A stretch of 64,000 bases of DNA from assembly GCA_900317555.1 (NCBI GenBank), contig ONHF01000001.1, forward strand, positions 62,001 through 126,000, given 5' to 3'. Every line of letters begins with the position of its first letter. Position 1 is the stretch's first letter. Shown in pieces: positions 8,106 through 15,998 of the stretch. The position numbers were made by a program, and so were the translations under genes. The stretch is from an uncultured Lachnospiraceae bacterium. Its GTDB lineage: Bacteria; Bacillota; Clostridia; Lachnospirales; Lachnospiraceae. The notes under the pieces are model-generated. The model was not told the origin of the DNA, did not search any database, and worked only from the letters and a program-made list of their open reading frames with translations.

Positions 8106-9905
8106 ATGAAGCAGTTATATACAATCTGGGGCGAACAGCTTGACCCCGAACACGTGCTGCCGGAATATCCGCGTCCGCAGATGGTGCGGAACAATTATCT
8201 GAGCTTGAACGGCCGGTGGGAGTGCTGCTGGAGCGACAGGAAATCTTATGACGAGGATCGCTTCCCGGAGAAATTCGGGGATGTGATCCTTGTTCCTTTT
8301 TCGCCGGAGAGCGCGCTGTCCGGCGTGGGCAGGCAGACGAAGCCGGATGAAACGCTCTGGTATCACCGGAAAGTAGTGTTAAGTGTGCCGGAAGGGCAGC
8401 GCGTGCTGCTGCATTTCGGGGCTGTGGATCAATCCTGCCGGCTTTTTGTGAATAACTTCCGGCTTCTCGAACATGTCGGTGGATATCTTCCATTCACGGC
8501 GGATATTACGAAGGCACTTGTGAAGGACACGGAAAACGGAAGCCTGATTGCGGATATTGTACTTGCTGTCAGAGATCTGTCAGATACTTCTTATCATGCC
8601 AGAGGAAAGCAGAAGCTGGAGCGCGGAGGCATGTTTTACACAGCTGTCAGCGGTATCTGGCAGAGTGTCTGGATAGAGTATGTCCCGGAGAAGTATATCT
8701 CGGGCCTGAAAATTGTTCCGGATGCCGATGCGGGAAAATTTCTGATTACGGTGAATTCGGAAGCGGATCTTCCTGTGGAGATACGGATGGCGGATGCACC
8801 GGCGGGAGCGGCCTGCGGGCAAGTCCGCGCCGAGGCGGTCCCCGCCGGCGAATTCCTTGCGGCCGGCCGCACGAACTGCCGGATTACCGTGGAGATTCCG
8901 CCCCGGCAGCGAAGACTCTGGAGCTGCGAGGATCCGTATTTGTATTATTTTGATGTTCTGGCGGGGGAGGACCGCGTGCGGACGTATGCGGCGCTGCGTT
9001 GTTTTACCGTGGAGAAGCGGCCGCTCGAAGACGGAACCGGGCGCATATGCCCGAGGCTGTGTCTCAATCATAAAGTGGTTTTTCAGAAGGGCGTGCTGGA
9101 TCAGGGATACTGGCCGGACGGCATTTACACGGCACCTTCTGATGAAGCAATGATTTTCGACCTTACGCAGATCCGAAAAACCGGCTTCAACATGATCCGC
9201 AAGCACATCAAAATCGAGCCCGACCGCTGGTACTACCACTGCGACCGTCTGGGGCTGATCGTCTGGCAGGACATGGTAAACGGCGGCGGCCATTATCATC
9301 ACTGGTTTGTGACCTATACAGCGACGATTTTATCGCTGATCGGCATTCCGGTGACGGACAGGCTGCGTGTTCTGCTGTCGCGGACGTCAAAAGCCGGCCG
9401 CGAAGAATTCTCCCGTGAAGCGATGGAAACGATCACGCATCTATACAATCATCCCAGTATATGCACATGGGTGATTTTCAATGAGGGATGGGGGCAGTTT
9501 TCCACAAACCGCCTGACAAAACAAACCCGCTCCGCAGACCCCACCCGCCTCATCGACCAGGCAAGCGGATGGTTCGATCAGGGCGGCGGAGATTTTCTGA
9601 GCATCCACAACTACTTTTTCCGGCAGTTTGTGAGGAAAACGTGGAAGAGGGCGTTTGTTTTGACGGAATTTGGCGGAAGCATGCTGCGGATCGAGGAGCA
9701 CAGCTTCAGCGACACGCGCTATGGCTACGGGGAAAACAAAAACCGCGCCGACGCCCAGCGCTCCTATAAGGAGCTGGACGCGCAGGTGCAGGCGCTTATT
9801 CCGAAGGGGATGTGCGCGAGCGTGTATACACAGTGGACGGATGTCGAAGATGAGGTCAACGGAATCTATACATATGACAGGAAGGTGCGGAAGATAGAAG
9901 GTTAG
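8106..9905 (+). CDS. Glycoside hydrolase family 2 protein (beta-galactosidase / beta-glucuronidase type)
   Basis: A retaining exo-glycosidase of 599 residues with a GH2 sugar-binding beta-sandwich (about 1-190; NNYLSLNGRWECCW), an immunoglobulin-like region and a TIM barrel. FNEGWGQF carries the likely acid/base (about E460) and LTEFGG the nucleophile (about E521). There is no signal peptide, so it is probably cytoplasmic and acts on imported oligosaccharides. It is shorter than LacZ and ends soon after the barrel. A GGAG site precedes the ATG. The specific sugar cannot be assigned, and no sugar transporter is adjacent. Confidence 0.88.
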   Translation: MKQLYTIWGEQLDPEHVLPEYPRPQMVRNNYLSLNGRWECCWSDRKSYDEDRFPEKFGDVILVPFSPESALSGVGRQTKPDETLWYHRKVVLSVPEGQRVLLHFGAVDQSCRLFVNNFRLLEHVGGYLPFTADITKALVKDTENGSLIADIVLAVRDLSDTSYHARGKQKLERGGMFYTAVSGIWQSVWIEYVPEKYISGLKIVPDADAGKFLITVNSEADLPVEIRMADAPAGAACGQVRAEAVPAGEFLAAGRTNCRITVEIPPRQRRLWSCEDPYLYYFDVLAGEDRVRTYAALRCFTVEKRPLEDGTGRICPRLCLNHKVVFQKGVLDQGYWPDGIYTAPSDEAMIFDLTQIRKTGFNMIRKHIKIEPDRWYYHCDRLGLIVWQDMVNGGGHYHHWFVTYTATILSLIGIPVTDRLRVLLSRTSKAGREEFSREAMETITHLYNHPSICTWVIFNEGWGQFSTNRLTKQTRSADPTRLIDQASGWFDQGGGDFLSIHNYFFRQFVRKTWKRAFVLTEFGGSMLRIEEHSFSDTRYGYGENKNRADAQRSYKELDAQVQALIPKGMCASVYTQWTDVEDEVNGIYTYDRKVRKIEG

Positions 9906-9956
9906 AGGTCCGGCCCGGGCTATAACAGACGGTGGTCAGCCGGGAATGCGCTGCAA

Positions 9957-9975
9957 AGGCCGGCGCGGCCGGCCT
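9957..9975. other. GC-rich hairpin between convergent genes
   Basis: An 8-bp inverted repeat, AGGCCGGC and GCCGGCCT around a 3-base loop, lies between the ends of the GH2 and DUF1292 genes. It has no T tract on either strand, so a role as a weak bidirectional terminator is only a guess. Confidence 0.3.
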
Positions 9976-9992
9976 GCATTTACATGATAACT

Positions 9993-10286
9993 CTATGAAA
10001 AGTCAAATCTGTCCGCGTTCTTGGTTTTGAAGAGGCCGAACACGGCTTCCGCGGTCTTCGGATTTGTTTCGAGTGTTATATCGCTGTTACCGTTCTCAAG
10101 ATACACTTCGACGTTTTCGCTGTCTTCGGGGACAAGAATGTCATAGACCTTGTCCGAGTACTCGATTTGATCAAGATATTCATATCTGACTTCATTGCCA
10201 TCGTCATCGGTAAGTATGACAAGATCTCCGGAATGAAATTCTACGGAATCTTCGTTTGCATGGGAATTCTTCTTGTTGTCTTCCAT
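9993..10286 (-). CDS. DUF1292 family protein
   Basis: A very acidic 97-residue protein. The pattern LTDDDGNEVRYEYLDQIEYSDKVYDILVPED matches the DUF1292 layout of a small beta-rich domain, as in Bacillus YrzB; function unknown. The start is preceded by AAGGAG. In Bacillus this family sits beside ireB and ruvX, but here those genes are nearly 50 kb away, so the copy is detached from the usual cluster or is a paralogue. Confidence 0.75.
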   Translation of the reverse strand: MEDNKKNSHANEDSVEFHSGDLVILTDDDGNEVRYEYLDQIEYSDKVYDILVPEDSENVEVYLENGNSDITLETNPKTAEAVFGLFKTKNADRFDFS

Positions 10287-10342
10287 TGTAATACTCCTTA
10301 TTATGTAGAAAATTGTATGTTATGTCGGCGGCGCCCTGCTTT

Positions 10343-10467
10343 GATGCAATATGCGCGCCAGCTTGAATACTGCATGAAGAATCCAAGACATTTTTGAAGA
10401 GCAGGCGCGCATTGCCTGAAAAACGTCGAAATCTATGCAATATGTGCGCGCCTGCGGAAAATGTCTT
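10343..10467. repeat. Repeat-rich spacer with an 83-nt imperfect hairpin
   Basis: Two direct copies of a TGCAATATG-GCGCGCC motif start near 10343 and 10435. Between them lies an inverted copy that forms a two-part stem: AAGACATTTT (10385-10394) with AAAATGTCTT (10458-10467), and an inner 11-bp arm GCAGGCGCGCA (10401-10411) with its complement (10445-10455). No gene is visible from 10287 to 10628 on either strand. A structured RNA or a mobile-repeat remnant is possible. Confidence 0.6.
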
Positions 10468-10518
10468 AAATAATCAATGCAAAATGAGTGGCGGCGCGGA
10501 TATTGCATAGACGAATCA

Positions 10519-10569
10519 GGCCAGCCCGCGCCGCTGGTCAGCCCGCGCCGCCGGTCAGCTCGCGCCGCC
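10519..10569. repeat. Three tandem 17-bp GC-rich repeats
   Basis: Three adjacent copies of a GGTCAGCCCGCGCCGCC-type unit lie at 10519-10535, 10536-10552 and 10553-10569, differing at one or two positions. They are part of the gene-free spacer before the PAS/HATPase gene. Confidence 0.8.
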
Positions 10570-10592
10570 CTGCGGATTACCACAACTACTCC

Positions 10593-10622
10593 TTTACCAA
10601 CATATCATAAAAGAAGTAAAAT
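10593..10622 (+). promoter_or_regulatory. Possible promoter giving a leaderless transcript
   Basis: TTTACC (10593-10598), an 18-base spacer and TAAAAT (10617-10622) lie so close to the ATG at 10629 that the transcript would start at or next to the start codon. No Shine-Dalgarno is visible. Confidence 0.35.
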
Positions 10623-10628
10623 ACAAAT

Positions 10629-12665
10629 ATGCTGACACCGATTGATTATGGAAAAAACTTTTTACAGACGCTCTACAACGAAAGGAATGCCGAGGGGGCG
10701 GCGGGATATCTCGCGGACGACCTTGTATGGGTCACGCCGGATGAAATCCGTCATCTGAAGTCCCGTGAGGACATCCTTGCTTTTCTGCGCCTTTCGGTGC
10801 AGGACGATCCGGAGTTATACAACGTCGATATAGCGTCGATCAAATCCGCCCCCGGCGACGGAGAATCCAACATTGTCGTTTATGATGTCAACTTGATTCC
10901 GAGGCGCGAGGAAGACGCGGTCAATATCCGCTGCTCCCTGTGCATCCGTAAGACCGGAATCGAAACGCCCGGAGGCTTTGCACTGACCTTTGTCGGTATG
11001 TCACGCCGCTATCAGCGCACGGAAACCGAGCAGATCAGGGAATTTATCGAAAACCTGCCGGGCGGTGTCATGGTTCTCGTCCGTCTTGGCGCGGGCGAGC
11101 TGCGGCATCTTTACAGCAATACATTTCTGCCCAGACAACTCGGCTATGAAGAGGGTCTCTACTTTGACAAACTGAAGGAAAATCCGTTCTTCATGATGTC
11201 AGACCGGCAGATGAAGCGTATGCGCACGATGATCGCGCAGCTTTCCGCGGTCAGTGGCCGCAAAACGGCGGGTATACGGACAGAACTTCTCTCCGCGGAC
11301 GGAAAGGAGAAGCCGTTTCATGCCTCCATCGGTGCCGCGTACAAGGACGGCCCGAACGCGATTTTCTACATAATTTTTGATGAGATTGCGCAGCTTGCGG
11401 CCGACTATGAGCATCAGGAAAAGCGCGCGGTCAAAAAGGCAAGACAGCTGCAGCACGAAGAAGACGAAAAAGAATTCGCGAAAGTTCTGCAGCAGGCAGA
11501 TGAGACTGTTAAAACAGCCGCCGCAGCCGCCGACAACGCCATCCGCGATGCGGTGCAGACCGCGGAAGACTCCGTCAAGGAAGAGCTGCTGAACCTGCGG
11601 ACAAGGGCACAGCAGGATGAGGAAGCGAGGGAGACGGCGGAGTCTGCTTTAAAGTCTCTGCAGGAAGAATACAGCAAGTTCGAGGAAATCTCCAAAAAGA
11701 ATGAGTCGCAGTATCAGCAGCGGATTTTAAAGCTGCAAAGAGAGGCAGACGAAATCCGCTCGAAGCTGACCGCGGATTTTGAAGACAGGAAGAAGGAGCT
11801 GGAAGAGAAGGCCGGGGAAGAGCGTGTCAAGCTCGAAGAAGAAACGCAGCGGAAACGCAAGGAAACCGCCGAGGCTGCCGCGAAGGAGCGCCAGGGATTC
11901 CTTGGAAGAATTGCCGCGCTTGAAGAGGAGAACGAGCGGCTGCAGGCAGAACTGCGTGACCGGGATCTCGGCATCGAAAAAACAAGCCGTGACCGCATTC
12001 TTCTCACGAAAGAAAAAGATAAATCGCTGGAACGGCTGGGACGGCTTGCCGTCGGGCAGATGAACTCGATCCGCAGCATCGCGCGGAGCCTCGAAAAGGA
12101 AACCAGCCCCGTGAAACGCAGAAGAAATCTGGAACAGATCATACAGATCGCGGAAAACATGCCTTCCATGGCGGACGACCTTACGGCTGTTTCGAATATG
12201 AATCTGAGCGGACGGCTCGGGGACGAGGAAGCGTTTTCGGTCGCGGCGTGTGTGGATACGGTTCGCAAAGTCATGTGGCCGATGTGCCGTCGCAGGGGAA
12301 TCATTTTTTCGTGCGAAGTACAAGGAGGAATCCATGATCAGGTCCGCGCGGACAAGGCGGGACTGCTGCTTGCCTGCCTGACGATTCTGGAAAACGCAGC
12401 TGCAAATACAGCAAGCGGTGGAAGCGTAAAAATGATCTGCACTGCTGATCAGCCGATCAGAGAGAAGGCGTATTATTATTTTGTAATTGAAGATACCGGA
12501 AGCGGAATACCGGATGATACACTGCCGATTCTGTTCGACGATCCGACCGGCGAGCTGTCTATCGCACGGCGTATTGTCAGCCTGATGGGCGGCAGCATCC
12601 AGGTCCGCAGCCATTATGGAACCGGATCGAGATTTGAGATAAAGGTCAATATGACGCTGGCGTGA
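10629..12665 (+). CDS. NTF2-like/PAS, coiled-coil and HATPase signalling protein (histidine-less kinase-like)
   Basis: A cytoplasmic 678-residue protein. Residues about 1-125 look like an NTF2/SnoaL-type domain, about 130-260 like a PAS domain. About 265-460 is a long charged coiled coil. About 470-530 resembles a dimerisation helix pair, and 560-678 is a HATPase_c domain with an N-box-like ENAAANT and a G1 box DTGSGIP. The place where a kinase H-box should be reads LAVGQMNSIRSI, with no histidine, and the usual GLGL of the G2 box is replaced by GELSIARRI. It has no transmembrane segment and no adjacent response regulator. It may be a pseudo-kinase or a scaffold. Domain calls are from visual patterns. 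Confidence 0.6.
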   Translation: MLTPIDYGKNFLQTLYNERNAEGAAGYLADDLVWVTPDEIRHLKSREDILAFLRLSVQDDPELYNVDIASIKSAPGDGESNIVVYDVNLIPRREEDAVNIRCSLCIRKTGIETPGGFALTFVGMSRRYQRTETEQIREFIENLPGGVMVLVRLGAGELRHLYSNTFLPRQLGYEEGLYFDKLKENPFFMMSDRQMKRMRTMIAQLSAVSGRKTAGIRTELLSADGKEKPFHASIGAAYKDGPNAIFYIIFDEIAQLAADYEHQEKRAVKKARQLQHEEDEKEFAKVLQQADETVKTAAAAADNAIRDAVQTAEDSVKEELLNLRTRAQQDEEARETAESALKSLQEEYSKFEEISKKNESQYQQRILKLQREADEIRSKLTADFEDRKKELEEKAGEERVKLEEETQRKRKETAEAAAKERQGFLGRIAALEEENERLQAELRDRDLGIEKTSRDRILLTKEKDKSLERLGRLAVGQMNSIRSIARSLEKETSPVKRRRNLEQIIQIAENMPSMADDLTAVSNMNLSGRLGDEEAFSVAACVDTVRKVMWPMCRRRGIIFSCEVQGGIHDQVRADKAGLLLACLTILENAAANTASGGSVKMICTADQPIREKAYYYFVIEDTGSGIPDDTLPILFDDPTGELSIARRIVSLMGGSIQVRSHYGTGSRFEIKVNMTLA

Positions 12666-12711
12666 GCGCATGCCGGGCGCACAGCATGGTAAACCGGAAA
12701 GGAGAGCTGTT

Positions 12712-13707
12712 ATGTCCAAAAAGAAAACTGCGGGAATCATCGCAATTGCTGCTTTATGCGCGGCAGCCGGCGGACTAGCCGGCGCGGCGGGATATTACTA
12801 CAATCAGTCGATGGTCCCGAAAAAACACGATCCGCATAACGACAACGACCCGCTGGAACAGCCTTATACATCCGGCCGGCACTGGATGAATGAACATGTG
12901 CGCAGGCAGGATGTTTTCACGATCTCGGAGGACGGCCTGCAGCTGCACGGGAATTTCATTCTCGCGAGCGATCCGGACTGCCACCGCTACGCGGTCTGCG
13001 TGCATGACATCAATGATTCCGCGGAAATCATGGGCGTTTTCGCGCGGCATTACTATGAAGAGTGTGGCATGAGTGTGCTGCTGCCGGATCTGCGTGGTTT
13101 TGGCGCGAGTGAAGGCAGTGCCGCGGGGCTTGGTTACAAGGACGCGGACGATCTGATCCGCTGGATTTACTTCATTCTGGAGAGAGATCCGGACGCGGTA
13201 ATCATTCTGCATGGGATTTCGATGGGGGCGGCTGCTGTTTTGACGGCTACAGGCAGAACTCTGCCTGATCAGGTCCTCGCCGCCATCGCCGATTCTTCGT
13301 ATACGACAGGGAAGGAGATATTCCGCGCGGAATACCAAAGGAAAAGTCACAGACTGATTCCGTTCGGGATGATGTTTGCGCTTGTGCGGGGGACAGCACT
13401 TGTCCGCGCGCACTATGATATCGCGAAGGTTTCGCCGCTTGATGCGGTCCGGCATTCGGCAACGCCGACGCTTTTCATTCAGTCGGAAGATGATGATACG
13501 GTGCCTGCGGGGATGATGCCGAGGCTCTATGAGGCGGCGACGTGCCGCAAGGATTTCCTGTGGATTCCGGATGCGGGGCACGTAATGGGCGTGAGCGCCG
13601 CGCCGAAGAAGTACTGGGCAAAGGTGGAGTCGTTCCTGGACGGGATTACACCGTTTATACTGCATGACAATATCAAAGATACGGACCCGTACAGGGAGGA
13701 GATCTGA
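12712..13707 (+). CDS. Alpha/beta hydrolase with N-terminal membrane anchor
   Basis: A 331-residue serine hydrolase of the BAAT/dienelactone-like alpha/beta fold. An N-terminal hydrophobic segment (about residues 6-28) probably anchors it outside the cell. The nucleophile elbow is GISMGAA, LPDLRGFGASEG precedes it, and likely acid and His are in QSEDDDTVP and DAGHVMG. The ATG at 12712 is chosen because AAAGGAG precedes it. It follows the HATPase gene on the same strand by 46 bases. Substrate unknown; this type is often annotated as an extracytoplasmic esterase or peptidase-like hydrolase. Confidence 0.8.
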   Translation: MSKKKTAGIIAIAALCAAAGGLAGAAGYYYNQSMVPKKHDPHNDNDPLEQPYTSGRHWMNEHVRRQDVFTISEDGLQLHGNFILASDPDCHRYAVCVHDINDSAEIMGVFARHYYEECGMSVLLPDLRGFGASEGSAAGLGYKDADDLIRWIYFILERDPDAVIILHGISMGAAAVLTATGRTLPDQVLAAIADSSYTTGKEIFRAEYQRKSHRLIPFGMMFALVRGTALVRAHYDIAKVSPLDAVRHSATPTLFIQSEDDDTVPAGMMPRLYEAATCRKDFLWIPDAGHVMGVSAAPKKYWAKVESFLDGITPFILHDNIKDTDPYREEI

Positions 13708-13708
13708 G

Positions 13709-13745
13709 AAAAACAGAGGCGGCACCCATCCGGGTGCCGCCTCTG
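13709..13745 (-). terminator. Strong terminator for the NYN gene, shared with the convergent hydrolase gene
   Basis: A perfect 14-bp stem (13714-13727 with 13732-13745) around a 4-base loop is followed on the minus strand by TTTTT (13709-13713). It sits in the 44 bases between convergent genes and may also stop the plus-strand transcript. Confidence 0.85.
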
Positions 13746-13751
13746 CAGCAA

Positions 13752-14864
13752 TTACTTCAGCGTCACATGCCGTCCGTTCACCTCAACAGAATGAATGTTT
13801 CGGTTGAGATAAACGGAAAACCTTGTCACACCGCTCTTCCGGATGCTTGCGTCCAGATTCGGATTCAAATCGGAAAGCTCACTCTTGAGCGCGCTGATAT
13901 TCATATCATTTGTTTTATGCCGGGCAAAAATCTGATGAATCTGCTTCTCGATTTCACTGTCCGGCGTACTCTTTAAGGAAACCCAGACTGCGTTGTCTTT
14001 GTTGATGACAGAAAGAGATGGGAAGTCACTTAAAAACTCGGAAAGCTTGCTGTAATTGTAATTGCGGATATCGAAATCCGGATAGATCTTTACGAGCCGG
14101 GAGCCGATTTCGCCGAGGCCGGTCTCTTTTCCGTCGGTGTTGTTGTCGGTAATCATCTTGACGATCGCACTTTCAATATCCGCCTTGGCGGTGAAATGCG
14201 GCTCGGTATCCTGCCAGGAAGAATCGGCGGAGGGGTCTCCCTCACGTAAAGAGGTTTCTTCCATACGCTGATCGGCGTCTTCCCTGCGCTGCGAAGAAGG
14301 AACGGTGGCCGACTCTGTTACATAGGAAGGCTGCGGTGCGGCGGAAGAAGATCTGGCGGAAGCCCGTGACTTACCCTTTCTGCCGGAAGAGGCAGAAGGA
14401 GCAGCAGGCGTTCCCTCGTCATCGCTGTCATTGCCCGCGATAATATCGAGGAAGATAAACCGCTCGCACGAAACGCGAAATGACTCAGGCGTTTTCTTCT
14501 CGCCCATGCCGATGACGACTTTTCCCGCCTCGCGAAGTCTTGTTGCGAGTTTGTTAAAATCGCCATCGCTGGAAACAATGCAGAATCCCTGCACATCGCC
14601 GCCGTAAAGAATATCCATCGCATCGATGATCAGACCGATATCTGACGCATTCTTGCCGGGAGTATTGTTCGGCTGCATGACCGGTGTCAGAGAATAGGGC
14701 GCCGAGCATTTCATCCAAGAGTGAAGGCGGTCCTGCGTCCAGTCGCCGTACATGCGGCGGATTGTGATTTTGCCGTATTTGGACAGCTCGCTGAGGATGA
14801 GCGGAACGTATTTGGAGCTGATGTTATCTGCGTCGATCAGCAGTGCGATATTAATATCTTCCAT
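13752..14864 (-). CDS. NYN-domain (LabA/DUF88-like) protein with LOTUS/OST-HTH domains
   Basis: A 370-residue protein. The N-terminal NYN nuclease-like domain (about 1-155) shows the acidic motifs LLIDADN, NASDIGLIIDAMD and SSDGDF expected for a PIN-type metal site. A Ser/Ala/Pro-rich linker follows (about 160-225), then two winged-helix-like modules (about 230-300 and 305-370) resembling OST-HTH/LOTUS domains, which bind RNA. The same NYN-LOTUS layout occurs in bacterial LabA-like and eukaryotic MARF1-type proteins. The ATG at 14864 follows GAAAGG; a much longer frame upstream is antisense to hypA, apt and xth and is not real. It is probably an RNA-directed nuclease; target unknown. Confidence 0.8.
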   Translation of the reverse strand: MEDINIALLIDADNISSKYVPLILSELSKYGKITIRRMYGDWTQDRLHSWMKCSAPYSLTPVMQPNNTPGKNASDIGLIIDAMDILYGGDVQGFCIVSSDGDFNKLATRLREAGKVVIGMGEKKTPESFRVSCERFIFLDIIAGNDSDDEGTPAAPSASSGRKGKSRASARSSSAAPQPSYVTESATVPSSQRREDADQRMEETSLREGDPSADSSWQDTEPHFTAKADIESAIVKMITDNNTDGKETGLGEIGSRLVKIYPDFDIRNYNYSKLSEFLSDFPSLSVINKDNAVWVSLKSTPDSEIEKQIHQIFARHKTNDMNISALKSELSDLNPNLDASIRKSGVTRFSVYLNRNIHSVEVNGRHVTLK

Positions 14865-14873
14865 TGAATGACC

Positions 14874-14902
14874 TTTCAATATGGTGGTTAACCTTGTATA
14901 AT
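14874..14902 (+). promoter_or_regulatory. Possible promoter for the hypA-apt gene
   Basis: TTTCAA (14874-14879), a 17-base spacer and TATAAT (14897-14902) lie in the divergent spacer between the NYN and hypA genes. The -35 box is weak. About 120 bases of GC-rich leader would follow. Confidence 0.45.
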
Positions 14903-15023
14903 CAATATGTTTGAATGCGCCGGGAAGGTGCGGCGCGGGCTCCGCTGATGCGGCCGCGCTCCGGCGGAATCTGCACTGTGGAAAGCGCAGTTCTTTTATC
15001 ATTATAAGGGATTTGAAATCACA

Positions 15024-15932
15024 ATGCACGAACTTCCCATGGTGGAGGGCCTGATCGCTCTTCTTGAGCGGACAGCCGGACAAAACAAACTGCAGCGGAT
15101 CACGCTGGTCGAGCTTCGGATCGGAGAGCTTTCGGATCTGGTTGATGAGTGTATTCAGGTCTATTTTGACATGGCCGGGGAGGGCACCGTCTGCGAAGGC
15201 GCGAAGCTGGTCTTTACACATGAGCGGGCGATGCTGCGCTGCCCAGTATGCGGCAAAACATTCCGCCACGAAAAATCCTTTCAGTGTCCGTCCTGCGGCG
15301 CAGACGCCGTACTCGTCCGCGGAACGGGCAGCGGGTTTTATGTGGAGAGAATAGAGGGGGAAGACGCGGCTCCGCGGGTGCCGCAGGATCATGGAGGAAC
15401 CAAAATGAGCAAAGATCTCAAAGATTATGTACGTACTATTCCGGATTTTCCGGAGCCGGGAATTATGTTCCGCGATATTACAACGGTCGCCAACGACGCC
15501 GACGGACTGCGGCTCGCAATCGATTCCATGCAGGATCTGGTTAGGGATCTTGATTTTGACGTGGTTGTCGGAGCGGAGTCGAGAGGCTTTATCTTCGGCA
15601 CGCCGATTGCGTATAACCTTCACAAGCCGTTTGCTTTGATCCGGAAGAAAGGCAAGCTGCCGTGGGAAACGGTCTCGGTCGATTATACGCTTGAATACGG
15701 TACGTCGACGCTGGAGATGCATAAAGATGCGGTTAAGCCCGGTCAGAAAGTCCTGATTGTGGACGATCTGATGGCGACCGGAGGAACCGCGAAGGCAATG
15801 ATTCAGCTTGTCGAGAAACTCGGCGGCAAGGTTGCGGGCGTTCTGGTCCTGATGGAGCTGCAGGGACTGCATGGAGCCGAGGCGATTGCACCCTGCCCGG
15901 TATTTTCCGCGATCAAGTACGAGGGCAAGTAA
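15024..15932 (+). CDS. HypA-like nickel metallochaperone fused in frame to adenine phosphoribosyltransferase
   Basis: A single 302-codon frame joins two complete proteins. Residues 1-113 match HypA/HybF: the N-terminal MHE used for Ni binding and a zinc loop with CPVC and CPSC. Residues 128-302 are a full adenine phosphoribosyltransferase, opening DLKDYVRTIPDFPEPGI and containing the PRPP-binding motif VLIVDDLMATGGTA. The joining segment has no stop codon. An internal ATG at 15405 has its own GGAGG, so free Apt is probably also made. Apt salvages adenine to AMP with PRPP; HypA normally feeds nickel to hydrogenase or urease, neither of which is in the window. A lost stop codon between two operon genes is the simplest origin. 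Confidence 0.8.
   Translation: MHELPMVEGLIALLERTAGQNKLQRITLVELRIGELSDLVDECIQVYFDMAGEGTVCEGAKLVFTHERAMLRCPVCGKTFRHEKSFQCPSCGADAVLVRGTGSGFYVERIEGEDAAPRVPQDHGGTKMSKDLKDYVRTIPDFPEPGIMFRDITTVANDADGLRLAIDSMQDLVRDLDFDVVVGAESRGFIFGTPIAYNLHKPFALIRKKGKLPWETVSVDYTLEYGTSTLEMHKDAVKPGQKVLIVDDLMATGGTAKAMIQLVEKLGGKVAGVLVLMELQGLHGAEAIAPCPVFSAIKYEGK
15405..15932 (+). CDS. apt: Adenine phosphoribosyltransferase from internal start (alternative product)
   Basis: The ATG at 15405 is preceded by GGAGG seven bases upstream, and the resulting 175-residue protein has the normal length and start (MSKDLKDYV...) of Apt. It converts adenine plus PRPP to AMP. This entry records the likely separate product inside the HypA-Apt frame. 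Whether both the fusion and the short form occur cannot be decided from sequence. Confidence 0.7.
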   Translation: MSKDLKDYVRTIPDFPEPGIMFRDITTVANDADGLRLAIDSMQDLVRDLDFDVVVGAESRGFIFGTPIAYNLHKPFALIRKKGKLPWETVSVDYTLEYGTSTLEMHKDAVKPGQKVLIVDDLMATGGTAKAMIQLVEKLGGKVAGVLVLMELQGLHGAEAIAPCPVFSAIKYEGK

Positions 15933-15965
15933 GCGCGCTTCGCGATCAAGTACAAGCGCAGGTAA
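15908..15965. repeat. Partial duplication of the apt 3' end
   Basis: A 25-bp segment covering the last codons and stop of apt (15908-15932) is repeated with four mismatches at 15941-15965, a 33-bp period. The second copy also ends in TAA and lies in the spacer before the exonuclease gene. Confidence 0.7.
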
Positions 15966-15998
15966 TCGTGTTTTGCGCCTGCAAGATGAGGAAGAGGA

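Noticed and set aside
11727..12740. Minus-strand open frame antisense to the HATPase gene
   Set aside because: No motifs and no ribosome site; it is the complement of a coding region with strong GC bias.
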